From: Azospirillum sp. TSO22-1
Lineage (GTDB): Bacteria; Pseudomonadota; Alphaproteobacteria; Azospirillales; Azospirillaceae
NCBI RefSeq assembly: GCF_003116015.1
Contig: NZ_LGQZ01000100.1
Location: 1-43,622, forward strand
Direction of reading: 5' to 3'
Length of the DNA: 43,622 bases
The notes under the pieces were generated by a model. The model was not told the DNA's origin. It searched no databases and saw nothing but the letters and a program-made list of their open reading frames with translations. Shown here in pieces: positions 15,964 through 23,862 of this stretch; position 1 is the stretch's first letter; each line of letters starts with the position of its first letter. A program made the position numbers and the translations under genes.

Positions 15964-17412
15964 ATGACCGTACCCGCTTCCCGCCCCGCCCCCTACGCCC
16001 TCCCTCTCGCCGCTTTCGCCGGAGGCTGGGCGCTGATGATGCTGGAGATCCTCGGCGGGCGGCTGATGGCGCCGCAATACGGCTATTCCGTCTACCAATG
16101 GGGGGCGGTGATCGGCGTGGTGCTCGGCTTCATGGCGGCGGGCTACTGGAAAGGCGGCTCGGTCGGCGACGGGCCGGACGCGATCCCGGTGCTGCGCGGC
16201 GTGCTGCTGGTCGCGGCGGCGTGGGCGGCGCTGACGCCGTGGCTCGGCCCGGCGGCGCTGGAGCGCACAGCGCCGGCCGACCCGCAGGTGGGGTCGCTGG
16301 CCGGGGCGGCGCTGCTGCTCGGCGTGCCGTCCTTCGCGCTGGCCATGGTGTCGCCGATCTGCGCCGGCCGCATCGCCGCGGCGGGGCGCGCCTCGGCGGC
16401 CGGGCGGATCTACGCGGTGGGGACGCTGGGCAGCATCGGCGGCACCTTCTTCGCCGCCTTCTTCGCCATCCCGACCATCGGCGTGTCGGCCGGCTACGCC
16501 GTGGCGGCGGCGGTCCTGGCGGCGGCCTGCGCGCTTGTCCCCGGCGGGCGTACGTACGCCGCGGGCGCGCTGGTCCTGGCGTTGGGAGCCCTGGGCGCCG
16601 TCCACAACGAGGGCCGCGGCTTCGCGCTCTACCGCGAGACGCCGCACAACACCATCTGGGTGCGCGAGACCGCCGAGGAGGTCCGCCTGCACCTCAACCT
16701 GCTGTGGGCCACGCAGTCGCGGTTGCGCAAGGACGGCGGGCCGACCGGGCTGTACTACGACGTCTTCCCGGCCGGGCCGGCGCTGGCGGACGGCGCACGC
16801 ACGCTGGTGCTCGGCGTGGCCGGCGGGGTCGGTCCGATGAACATCCGCCGCGCCTGGCCGGAGTCCGACGTGCTGGGCGTCGAGCTGGACCCGGCGGTGG
16901 TCGCGGTGGCGCGGGAAAAGTTCGGCCTGCGCGGCGTGCGCGTCGCGGTCTCCGACGCCCGCCGCTTCGTCGCGGCCGATCCGGAGAAGCACGACCTGAT
17001 CGTCGTCGACCTCTACAACGGCGCCACCATCCCGTTCTTCACCGCGACCCGCGAGTTCTTCGCGCTGCTGGAGCGGAAACTGGACCGTGGCGGCGTGGTG
17101 ATGATGAACGTCGCCTCGCCGGCCGACCACGACATCCTGATCGGCCCGCTGGCGGCGACGCTGAAGGCGGCGTTCCCCTCGGTGTTCGTGTCCGACGTCG
17201 GCGGCGGCAACTACTTCCTGATCGCCACCAGGGAGGAGCGCACGACGGCCGAGCTGCTGGCCCGCCTCGACCGCGCGCCCCCGGCCGCCCAGGACGCCGC
17301 CCGCCGGCTGGCGTGGTCGCTCGCCCCCGCCGACACCGCCGGGCAGCCGGTGCTGACCGACGACAAGAGCGACATCGACCTGCGCAGCATCATCGCGCTT
17401 TATGGCGAATGA
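15964..17412 (+). CDS. Membrane-fused spermidine synthase-like protein
   Basis: A 482-residue protein with about seven membrane segments in residues 10-215, followed by a Rossmann methyltransferase/aminopropyltransferase-fold domain (about 225-440). The nucleotide-binding loop is LVLGVAGGVGPMNI and the acidic strand end GVELDPAVVAVAREKFGL; LIVVDLYNGATIPFF is a further family block. Proteins of this kind are called fused spermidine synthase-like; their substrate is usually unknown, and polyamine synthesis should not be assumed. GGAAGG precedes the ATG. Its stop codon and that of the convergent uspA gene share the palindrome TGATCA. Confidence 0.8.
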   Translation: MTVPASRPAPYALPLAAFAGGWALMMLEILGGRLMAPQYGYSVYQWGAVIGVVLGFMAAGYWKGGSVGDGPDAIPVLRGVLLVAAAWAALTPWLGPAALERTAPADPQVGSLAGAALLLGVPSFALAMVSPICAGRIAAAGRASAAGRIYAVGTLGSIGGTFFAAFFAIPTIGVSAGYAVAAAVLAAACALVPGGRTYAAGALVLALGALGAVHNEGRGFALYRETPHNTIWVRETAEEVRLHLNLLWATQSRLRKDGGPTGLYYDVFPAGPALADGARTLVLGVAGGVGPMNIRRAWPESDVLGVELDPAVVAVAREKFGLRGVRVAVSDARRFVAADPEKHDLIVVDLYNGATIPFFTATREFFALLERKLDRGGVVMMNVASPADHDILIGPLAATLKAAFPSVFVSDVGGGNYFLIATREERTTAELLARLDRAPPAAQDAARRLAWSLAPADTAGQPVLTDDKSDIDLRSIIALYGE

Positions 17413-17913
17413 TCAGGTGATCGCGTCCAGCTGCTCGTTCGACAGGCCGCCGGGCACCACGGTCACCGGGATCTGCAGCTTCACCACGCCGCGCCCGGTG
17501 AAGTGGGTGATCAGCGGGCCCGGCCCCTCCGGCCCGGTGCTGGCGGCCAGCACCAGGATGGAGATGCGCGGCTCCTCCTGGATCAGCGCGGTCAGCTGGT
17601 CGCGCGGGTCGCCCTCGCGGATGTAGAGGATCGGCAGCGTGCCGCCGGTCAGGCCGTTGACCTCGCGCGCCAGTTTCTGGAGCTTCTGCTCCGCCTCGCT
17701 GCGCTGCTCCTCGCGCATCAGGTTCTCGACCGCCAGCCAGGACTGCGCCTCGGTCGGCTCCATCACGGTCAGCAACGCCACCCGCCCGCCGGACTTCTTC
17801 GCCCGCAGGCAGGCGTAGCGCAGCGCCACCTTCAGCTCGGGGCTGTCGTCCACGACGACCAGGAAGATGCGCTGATGCTCGGGGGAAGGAGCGGAAACGG
17901 TCGGTTCGGTCAT
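17413..17913 (-). CDS. Universal stress protein family (UspA-like)
   Basis: A 166-residue cytoplasmic UspA-fold protein. The first strand is FLVVVDDSPELKVALRYAC; the C-terminal part has LVLAASTGPEGPGPLITHF and VTVVPGG. The usual ATP loop GxxGxxG-Sxx appears altered (STGPEGPGPLITHF), so nucleotide binding is uncertain. The start is ATG at 17913, directly overlapping the stop of the upstream gene (TGATG) with GGAGGG upstream. It is the last gene of an overlapping trio with a TauE exporter and an Alph_Pro_TM protein. Confidence 0.87.
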   Translation of the reverse strand: MTEPTVSAPSPEHQRIFLVVVDDSPELKVALRYACLRAKKSGGRVALLTVMEPTEAQSWLAVENLMREEQRSEAEQKLQKLAREVNGLTGGTLPILYIREGDPRDQLTALIQEEPRISILVLAASTGPEGPGPLITHFTGRGVVKLQIPVTVVPGGLSNEQLDAIT

Positions 17914-18683
17914 CACACCCTCCGGAAGACGGTGCCGGCCAGCCAGCCGGCCAGCAGTGCACCCAGCGCCGCCGCCAGGCCGTAGCTGAACGGCTGGCTG
18001 CGGGCGAATTCGAACACTTCGGCGCTGAAGCCCACCTTCGACACCACCAGCGGCGTGGTCTGCGCGCTCAGCACGTCGCCGTCGCGGATCAGGAAGACTT
18101 CCACGTTGTACAGCCCGGTCGGCACGTTGGCCGGGAAATAGATGTTTGTTCGGAACAGCCGCGCGCCCAGGAAGCTCACCTGCCCGTGCGTCACGCCGTA
18201 CAGCCCGCCGCGCTGCTTGGTGCGGATCAGCGCCGCGCGGTAGTCGGCCAGCGTGCCCGCCGTCGCCGGCTCCTTCGGCTCCATGCGCAGGTGCTCCAGC
18301 CCGATCTGGTGGCGCTCCAGGATCGGGGTGCGGACGAACTGCTCCAGCGGCCGGTTGGTGGCGACCACGTAATAGCTCGGCACCTGGTCGAAGATCACCT
18401 TGTCGCGGTTCACCCAGATGCCGGCGACGCGCGACTTGCGGCGCACCGTCGCCGTGGTGCGCGGCCCGGTCACCACCACGGCCACGTCGGCCGGCCCGTC
18501 GGTGGAGCCGAACAGCACCACCTCGGTCCCGGTGAAGCCGGTGGTGATGGCGATCAGGTGGCTGGACAGGTCGGCGACCAGCTGCTGCGCCCGGGCGCCC
18601 GCCGAGGTAACGATCGCCAGCGCGACCGCCAGCGCCGCCCCGACCAGGGCCGACAGCGCGATGAGTCCGTGGCGTCGCGTCAT
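17913..18683 (-). CDS. Alph_Pro_TM (TIGR02186-like) membrane protein
   Basis: A 256-residue protein that I match to the alphaproteobacterial TIGR02186/Alph_Pro_TM family. An N-terminal signal or anchor (about 7-32) is followed by a periplasmic region (QLVADLSSHLIAITTGFTGTEVVLFG, here shortened) and a C-terminal membrane helix (about 232-252) ending TVFRRV. The function is unknown. Its start overlaps the stop of a TauE exporter by 4 bp (ATGA) and its stop overlaps uspA, so the three are one translational unit. The periplasmic domain could be an accessory to the exporter; this is inference. Confidence 0.83.
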   Translation of the reverse strand: MTRRHGLIALSALVGAALAVALAIVTSAGARAQQLVADLSSHLIAITTGFTGTEVVLFGSTDGPADVAVVVTGPRTTATVRRKSRVAGIWVNRDKVIFDQVPSYYVVATNRPLEQFVRTPILERHQIGLEHLRMEPKEPATAGTLADYRAALIRTKQRGGLYGVTHGQVSFLGARLFRTNIYFPANVPTGLYNVEVFLIRDGDVLSAQTTPLVVSKVGFSAEVFEFARSQPFSYGLAAALGALLAGWLAGTVFRRV

Positions 18684-19600
18684 CCGGGGATCCCGGTGAT
18701 GACGGAGAACAGGTCCTCCGGCCGCGCGACCAGATCCCAGGCCAGCCGCAGGGCGACCGAGACGACGATCAGCCCCAGCAGCGTGCGCGCCACCTCGCCG
18801 CGGATCTTCGAACCGGCGCGGGTGCCGAACTGCGCCCCGACCACGCCGCCGACCAGCAGCAGGAAGGCCAGCATGACGTCCACCGTCTGGTTGGTGGAGG
18901 CCTGCAGCAGCGTGGTGACGGCCGTCACGAAGATGATCTGGAACAGCGAGGTGCCGGCCACCAGCGCCACCGGCATGTTCAGCAGGTAGATCATGGCGGG
19001 CACCAGCAGGAAGCCGCCACCGATGCCCATGATCGCCACCAGCACGCCGCCGACCGCGCCGATGCCCGCCGGCAGCAGGGCGGAGATGTACAGCTTCGAC
19101 CTCTGGAAGCGCATCTTCAGCGGCAGGCCGTGCAGCCAGATGTGGTGGTGCAGCTTGCCGCGGGCGAGCTGCGGGCTGCGCCGCCGGATCAGCGCGCGCA
19201 CGCTCTCCACCAGCATCAGCGAGCCGATGGTGCCCAGCAGCAGGACGTAGGTCAGCGAGATGGTCAGGTCGATCTGCCCCAGCCGCTGCAGCCGTCCGAA
19301 GATCCAGACGCCCAGCGTGGTGCCGACCAGGCCGCCGACCAGCATGACGACGCCCATCTTGACGTCGACGTTGTTGCGCCGCCAGTGCGCCAGCACGCCC
19401 GACACGCTGGCGGCGATCAGCTGGTTGGCCTGGGTGCCCACCGCGACGGCCGGCGGCACGCCGAGGAAGATCAGCAGCGGCGTCATCAGGAACCCGCCGC
19501 CGACGCCGAACAGCCCGGACAGAAAGCCGACCACGGCGCCCAGCAGCAGGATCACCAGGGCGTCGACCGACATCTCGGCGATGGGCAGATAGACTTGCAT
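18680..19600 (-). CDS. TauE/SafE-family sulfite/anion exporter
   Basis: A 306-residue inner-membrane transporter with about eight helices in two repeats. Each repeat carries the family glycine motif: FLSGLFGVGGGFLMTPLL near 25-42 and VLVAIMGIGGGFLLVPAM near 186-203. Family members export sulfite, sulfoacetate or related organosulfur anions; the actual substrate is unknown. The ATG at 19600 has AGGA upstream. Heads the three-gene unit with the Alph_Pro_TM protein and UspA. Confidence 0.92.
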   Translation of the reverse strand: MQVYLPIAEMSVDALVILLLGAVVGFLSGLFGVGGGFLMTPLLIFLGVPPAVAVGTQANQLIAASVSGVLAHWRRNNVDVKMGVVMLVGGLVGTTLGVWIFGRLQRLGQIDLTISLTYVLLLGTIGSLMLVESVRALIRRRSPQLARGKLHHHIWLHGLPLKMRFQRSKLYISALLPAGIGAVGGVLVAIMGIGGGFLLVPAMIYLLNMPVALVAGTSLFQIIFVTAVTTLLQASTNQTVDVMLAFLLLVGGVVGAQFGTRAGSKIRGEVARTLLGLIVVSVALRLAWDLVARPEDLFSVITGIPG

Positions 19601-19633
19601 GGGGAATCCTAACCCATGCGGGGGTTCGGAGAA

Positions 19634-19664
19634 AGCCCTCCCCCAGCGGAGCTGGGGGAGGGCT
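19634..19664. repeat. GCTGGGGGAGGG hairpin, copy 1 (likely terminator of the kinase gene)
   Basis: A perfect 14-bp stem, AGCCCTCCCCCAGC / GCTGGGGGAGGGCT, with a GGA loop, starting 6 bp past the stop of the adenosine kinase-like gene. A near-identical hairpin follows hslU at 35647-35673. Confidence 0.75.
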
Positions 19665-19669
19665 CAACC

Positions 19670-20659
19670 TTACACCACGCCCTTCACCAGATCCTTCAGC
19701 GACACCTCCGGCCGGGCGCCGACGTGGCTGATGACCTCGGCGGCGGCGATGGCGCCCAGGCGGCCGCACGCCGCGGGCGAGAGACCGCGCGTGTAGCCGA
19801 ACAGGAAGCCCGAGGCGTACAGGTCGCCGGCGCCGGTGGTGTCCACCACCTTGGAGACCGGCTCGGCCTTCACCTCGACCGTCTCGCCGCCGGAGACGAT
19901 CACCGCGCCCTTCTCCGAACGGGTCAGCGCCGCCACCTTGCCCAGCTTCTTGACCGCCGCCAGCGCGTCCTCGAAGCGGTCGGTGCCGTACAGCGCGCCG
20001 ATCTCGTGCTCGTTGGCGAACAGGATGTCGACGTGCTTCTCCACCAGATCGGCGAACTCCGCATGGTGGCGATGGACGCAGAAGCTGTCGGACAGCGACA
20101 GCGACACCTTGCGGCCCGCGGCGTGGGCGATCTCGGCGGCCTTGCGGAAGGCCTCCTTGGCGCGCGGCGGATCCCACAGGTAGCCCTCCAGGTAGGTCAC
20201 CTGCGAGCCGCGGATGAGAGTCTCGTCGATGTCCTCCGGCCCCAGCTCGACGCAGGCGCCGAGATAGGTGTTCATCGAGCGCTGGGCGTCCGGCGTCACC
20301 AGGATCAGGCAGCGCGCGGTGGGAGCGCCCCCCTTCAGCGGCTGGGTGGTGAAGCGCACGCCCGACGCCCGGATGTCGTGCGCGAACACGGTGCCCAGCT
20401 GGTCGTCGGCGACCTTGCCGATGTAGGCTCCCTTGCCGCCCAGCGCGGCGAAGCCGGCCATGGTGTTGCCGGCCGAGCCGCCGGAGACCTCGACGCCCGG
20501 GCCCATGCGGCCGTACAGCTCCTCGGCGCGGGCGGTGTCGATCAGGGTCATGGCGCCCTTCTCGATGGCGTTGGCGGCGAGGAAGGCGTCGTCGGCATGG
20601 GCGATCACGTCGACGATGGCGTTGCCGATGCCGGTGACGTCGAATTCGGCCGAGGCCAT
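19670..20659 (-). CDS. PfkB-family sugar/nucleoside kinase, adenosine kinase-like
   Basis: A 329-residue cytoplasmic kinase of the ribokinase fold. The substrate-side motif is SGGSAGNTM at 59-67 and the anion-hole/catalytic motif DTTGAGD at 273-279 (Asp279 as base). The N-terminal DVTGIGNAIVDVIA and AYIGKVADDQLG resemble bacterial adenosine kinase-like PfkB proteins that are common in alphaproteobacteria; the substrate is not proven. The start MASAEFD at 20659 has AGGAG upstream, and TTGTGG-16-TATACT at 20701-20728 is a likely promoter. Confidence 0.9.
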   Translation of the reverse strand: MASAEFDVTGIGNAIVDVIAHADDAFLAANAIEKGAMTLIDTARAEELYGRMGPGVEVSGGSAGNTMAGFAALGGKGAYIGKVADDQLGTVFAHDIRASGVRFTTQPLKGGAPTARCLILVTPDAQRSMNTYLGACVELGPEDIDETLIRGSQVTYLEGYLWDPPRAKEAFRKAAEIAHAAGRKVSLSLSDSFCVHRHHAEFADLVEKHVDILFANEHEIGALYGTDRFEDALAAVKKLGKVAALTRSEKGAVIVSGGETVEVKAEPVSKVVDTTGAGDLYASGFLFGYTRGLSPAACGRLGAIAAAEVISHVGARPEVSLKDLVKGVV

Positions 20660-20700
20660 GGGGGCTCCTGTGCGTGTTGGACGGTGGAAAAGCGGCCGCG

Positions 20701-20728
20701 AGTATAGCCGCGCCGCGCGCCCCCACAA
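20701..20728 (-). promoter_or_regulatory. Candidate promoter of the kinase gene
   Basis: TTGTGG (20723-20728) and TATACT (20701-20706) are separated by 16 bp on the minus strand; the -10 is strong. About 40 bp before the ATG. Confidence 0.5.
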
Positions 20729-20807
20729 CCCCCGCCTTGCCCCGGCCCGGCTGCGCGGTTAGAAGTCCAGGCGTCCCCCCGCCCCCAGCGTCCGCTTTGA
20801 GGTGTCC

Positions 20808-21491
20808 ATGCTGCGCGCCCTCCTGCTCGGTTTCGGCCAGTTGTTGGACCCCGCCTCGCGCCGCGTGGTGTGGATCAGCGTGCTGGGCGCGGTGCTGTCC
20901 TTCGCGGCGCTGCTGGGCGTCGTCGAGTGGGCGCTGACCAGCACCGCGCTGACCAGCTGGTCGTGGGTTGACACCACCATCGACGTGCTGGGCGGCGTGC
21001 TGGTGGTGGGGCTGGCGTGGCTGCTGTTCCCGGCGGTGGTGGCGACGCTGGCCAGCTTCCTGCTGGAACAGGTGGTGCGCGCGGTGGAGCGCCGGCACTA
21101 CCCGCACCTGGGCGAGCCGCTGAAGGCCAGCGTGGCGGCCGAGGTCGGCACCGCGCTGCGCTTCCTGGCCGTGGTGGTGGCGGTGAACCTGGTGGCGCTG
21201 CCGCTCTACCTGACGGTGCCGGGCATCAACCTGGTGGTCTACTATGTGGTCAACGGCTACCTGCTGGGGCGGGAGTATTTCGAGATGATCGCCAATCGCC
21301 GCCTGCCCCGTCCGGACGCCGCGCTGCTGCGCAAGAGCCGGCCCTTGAAACCTTTTTTGGCCGGCGTGGCGATCGCCTTCCTGTCCACCGTGCCGCTGCT
21401 GAACCTTTTCGCGCCGGTGATCGCCAGCGCCTTCATGGTGCACGTGTTCCAGTCCATGAATGGCCCCTTGCGGGCGGCGGGACGCGCATGA
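20808..21491 (+). CDS. EI24/CysZ-like membrane protein
   Basis: A 227-residue inner-membrane protein of the EI24 domain family, related to the sulfate transporter CysZ. Four or more hydrophobic segments are seen (about 25-45, 55-85, 125-150, 185-215), and the block INLVVYYVVNGYLLGREYFEMIA is typical. I chose ATG at 20808 with GAGG five bases upstream; a GTG six bases earlier overlaps the ribosome site. A bactofilin gene follows after 52 bp on the same strand. Substrate unknown. Confidence 0.85.
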   Translation: MLRALLLGFGQLLDPASRRVVWISVLGAVLSFAALLGVVEWALTSTALTSWSWVDTTIDVLGGVLVVGLAWLLFPAVVATLASFLLEQVVRAVERRHYPHLGEPLKASVAAEVGTALRFLAVVVAVNLVALPLYLTVPGINLVVYYVVNGYLLGREYFEMIANRRLPRPDAALLRKSRPLKPFLAGVAIAFLSTVPLLNLFAPVIASAFMVHVFQSMNGPLRAAGRA

Positions 21492-21543
21492 TACGCCGCT
21501 GGATTGACCGACCTTGATCTGACTGACCTGGGGACCAGACGTC

Positions 21544-22374
21544 ATGCTGTTCGGACGAAAGACTCCGCCGACCGCGAACCCGAAGCCCGCCGACGCCGAG
21601 CCCGCACCGGCCGCGGCGCCCGAGGCCCCGGTGCCCGCGTCGCCGCAGGTACAGCCGGTCCCCGGCCTGTCGGCGCCCGCCGAACCGGCGCCGGTCCTCC
21701 CGCCCGCCGCCCCCATTTCCGCGACGCCCCCTGCGGCCATGCCGTTGCGTTCGCCGTTCTCCGACAAGGGACCCGAGATGAACACCACCCCGCCGAAGCC
21801 GCCCGCCGGTCCTTTGAACGCCGGCCCGACCAGCCCCGCCTCCTCCTTCAAGCCGAGCGACATTCCGCGCCGCACGGTGGACCTGCCGGGGGCGGCCGCG
21901 CGCAAGCCGGACGGCTACGCCATCCCGACCCCGCCGGCCGCCGCCGTGCCCCCGCCGCCCGTCCCGGCGCCGACCCCGGCCGTCGAGCAGCGCCGCCTGA
22001 TCGTCGGCCGCGATATCTCGCTGTCGGGCGAGATCGGCTCGTGCGACGTGCTGGTGGTGGAAGGCACGGTGGAGGCCAAGCTGCGCGACGGCCGCTCCAT
22101 CGAGATCACCGAGAACGGCCTGTTCAAGGGTTCGGTGGAGATCGACGAGGCCGACATCGGCGGCCGCTTCGAGGGCGACATCACGGTGCGCGGCCGCCTG
22201 ACCGTGCGCTCGACCGGCAAGATCACCGGCGCCATCAAGTACGGCGAGTTGATGGTGGAGGCCGGCGGCCAGCTGATGGGCGACGTCCAGGTCGTCTCCG
22301 CCGCCAAGCCCGCCGCCCCCGCGCCGGTCGCCGTGCAGCCGCTCCCCTCCTTCGCCCCGGTGGGCGGCGAGTAA
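21544..22374 (+). CDS. Bactofilin (polymer-forming cytoskeletal protein)
   Basis: A cytoskeletal scaffold protein that polymerises through a beta-helix. The bactofilin domain spans about 150-252 (RRLIVGRDISLSGEIGSCDV to QLMGDVQVV), with repeats such as EGTVEAKL, GLFKGSVEI and GRFEGDITVRG. The first 150 residues are a proline/alanine-rich disordered arm. Two starts are possible: ATG 21544 (276 residues, GGGGA upstream) and ATG 21778 (198 residues, AGGGA six bases upstream); the second would give a length closer to common bactofilins. A strong terminator follows. Confidence 0.9.
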   Translation: MLFGRKTPPTANPKPADAEPAPAAAPEAPVPASPQVQPVPGLSAPAEPAPVLPPAAPISATPPAAMPLRSPFSDKGPEMNTTPPKPPAGPLNAGPTSPASSFKPSDIPRRTVDLPGAAARKPDGYAIPTPPAAAVPPPPVPAPTPAVEQRRLIVGRDISLSGEIGSCDVLVVEGTVEAKLRDGRSIEITENGLFKGSVEIDEADIGGRFEGDITVRGRLTVRSTGKITGAIKYGELMVEAGGQLMGDVQVVSAAKPAAPAPVAVQPLPSFAPVGGE

Positions 22375-22395
22375 GGACCGGCCGGTTCCGACAGG

Positions 22396-22427
22396 AAGGC
22401 GGGGAGCGGACGCTTCCCGCCTTTTTT
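22396..22427 (+). terminator. Intrinsic terminator of the bactofilin gene
   Basis: GGCGGGGAGC and GCTTCCCGCC (22398-22407 / 22412-22421) pair with one G-T, loop ggac, and are followed by TTTTTT. Confidence 0.9.
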
Positions 22428-22479
22428 GTGTCAGGGCGTTTAAGCGTGTTTAAACGCCGGTGCGGAGCTTCTCTTGACC

Positions 22480-22505
22480 GTCATCCCTGCGAAGGCGGGG
22501 ATGAC
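22480..22505. repeat. REP-like palindrome, single copy
   Basis: GTCATCCC and GGGATGAC bracket a GCGAAGGC core. It is the same unit that makes up each arm of the large inverted repeat at 42977-43059, with one base changed. It lies in the gap between the convergent bactofilin and nth genes. Confidence 0.75.
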
Positions 22506-22536
22506 GTCAATGGGCAAGCCGGAAGACCCGGCGGCC

Positions 22537-23172
22537 TCACGCCACCCACTTCTCCGCGGCCGTGCACAGGTCCGCGATCGGACAGCGGTCACAGTCCGGC
22601 TTGCGCGCCTTGCAGACGTAGCGCCCGTGCAGGATCAGCCAGTGGTGGGCGTGGCGCAGGAAGGGCTTCGGGATCGCCTTCAGCAGCCCCGCCTCGACCT
22701 GCTCCGGCGTCTTGCCGGGGGCCAGGCCCAGCCGGTTGGAGACGCGGAAGATGTGCGTGTCGACCGCCATCGTCTCCTCGCCGAAGGCGACGTTGAGCAC
22801 CACGTTGGCGGTCTTGCGCCCCACCCCCGGCAGCTTCTCCAGCGCCTCGCGGTCGCGGGGAACCTCGCCGCCGTGCTCGCGCACCAGGATCTCCGACAGC
22901 TTGATGACGTTCTTGGCCTTGGTGTTGAACAGGCCGATCGTCTTGATGTGCTCGCGCAGGCCCTCCTCGCCCAGGTCCAGCATCCCCTGGGGTGTGGTGA
23001 CGCGCTCGAACAGGGCGCGGGTGGCCTTGTTGACGCCGGCGTCGGTCGCCTGCGCCGACAGCACCACGGCGACCAGCAGCGTGTACGGGTTGACGTAGTC
23101 GAGTTCGCTCTTCGGCTCGGGGTTGGCGGCCTGGAGCCGGCGGAACATGTCATTGATGGCGGCGGGCTTCAT
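22537..23172 (-). CDS. nth: Endonuclease III
   Basis: DNA glycosylase/AP lyase that removes oxidised pyrimidines. The 211 residues align so closely with the E. coli enzyme that the key residues have the same numbers: Lys120 in the helix-hairpin-helix LPGVGRKTANVVL, Asp138 in VDTHIFRV, and the 4Fe-4S ligands Cys187, Cys194, Cys197 and Cys203. ATG start at 23172. Divergent from a DUF2244 gene. Confidence 0.97.
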   Translation of the reverse strand: MKPAAINDMFRRLQAANPEPKSELDYVNPYTLLVAVVLSAQATDAGVNKATRALFERVTTPQGMLDLGEEGLREHIKTIGLFNTKAKNVIKLSEILVREHGGEVPRDREALEKLPGVGRKTANVVLNVAFGEETMAVDTHIFRVSNRLGLAPGKTPEQVEAGLLKAIPKPFLRHAHHWLILHGRYVCKARKPDCDRCPIADLCTAAEKWVA

Positions 23173-23261
23173 GGCTGCGACTGTACCGCCGGACGGCGGT
23201 GCCGCGCAAACCCGGCGCCGTGAATCCTCTACCTCTTTCGTAAGGGTTGGGTCATAGTCCC

Positions 23262-23792
23262 ATGCCTATGACGAGCATCGCCGATCCCACCTCCGCCGCC
23301 CGCGTCTTCTTCGACGCGGTCCTGCACCCGCACCGCAGCCTGGGGCGGACGGGCTTCCTCATCCTCATGGCCGCCGTGGCGGCGGTGAGTTTCGCGGTCA
23401 GCCTCGTTTTCTTCCTGCTCGGCGCCTGGCCGGTGGTGGGGTTCTTCGGGATCGACGTGCTGCTGGTGTGGTGGGCGTTCCGCGCCAGCTACCGCTCGGC
23501 CCGCCTGTACGAACGCGTGCGCCTGACCGAGGAGGAGCTGACCGTCCAGCGCGTCGCCTGGAAGCAGCCCGACCGCCGCTGGAGCTTCCAGCCCTACTGG
23601 CTGCGCGTGCGCATGGACGACCCGCCCGAGCACGAGAGCCAGGTGACGCTCAGCTCGCACGGCCGCACCGTCGTCGTCGGTTCCTTCCTCACCCCGGACG
23701 AGCGGCTGGAGTTCGCCACCGCGCTGCAGGACGCCCTGCGCGCGTGGCGCCGCGCCCCGTGTGCGCCCTGCGCGCCGGAAGCCGTCCGCTGA
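23262..23792 (+). CDS. DUF2244 family membrane protein
   Basis: A 176-residue integral membrane protein of the DUF2244 family. Two adjacent helices (about 32-75) follow FFDAVLHPHRSLGRTGFLIL, a recognisable family start, and a cytosolic C-terminal domain carries RVRLTEEELTVQRV and VVVGSFLTPDERLEFA. Function unknown. ATG at 23262 is preferred; an earlier TTG has no support. The C-terminus contains CAPCAP. Confidence 0.85.
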   Translation: MPMTSIADPTSAARVFFDAVLHPHRSLGRTGFLILMAAVAAVSFAVSLVFFLLGAWPVVGFFGIDVLLVWWAFRASYRSARLYERVRLTEEELTVQRVAWKQPDRRWSFQPYWLRVRMDDPPEHESQVTLSSHGRTVVVGSFLTPDERLEFATALQDALRAWRRAPCAPCAPEAVR

Positions 23793-23862
23793 TCATCGCA
23801 AGAAACGGGTTGGTTCGGCGGTCCGGGAACGCCACTCTCGGGAATGGAACCCGGAGCTTGCC

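Noticed and set aside
15541..17130. A 529-codon minus-strand frame overlapping the spermidine synthase-like gene
   Set aside because: Antisense shadow in GC-rich DNA; its last part is an out-of-frame reading of nfuA.
15964..17412. A true spermidine synthase
   Set aside because: The methyltransferase-type fold is present but polyamine-binding residues could not be confirmed, and the membrane half is typical of a functionally unassigned family.
17913..21905. A 1330-codon open frame on the minus strand
   Set aside because: Only its last part, 17913-18683, is a real gene. The rest is out-of-frame reading through TauE, the kinase and antisense of EI24, with low-complexity R/A/G-rich translation.
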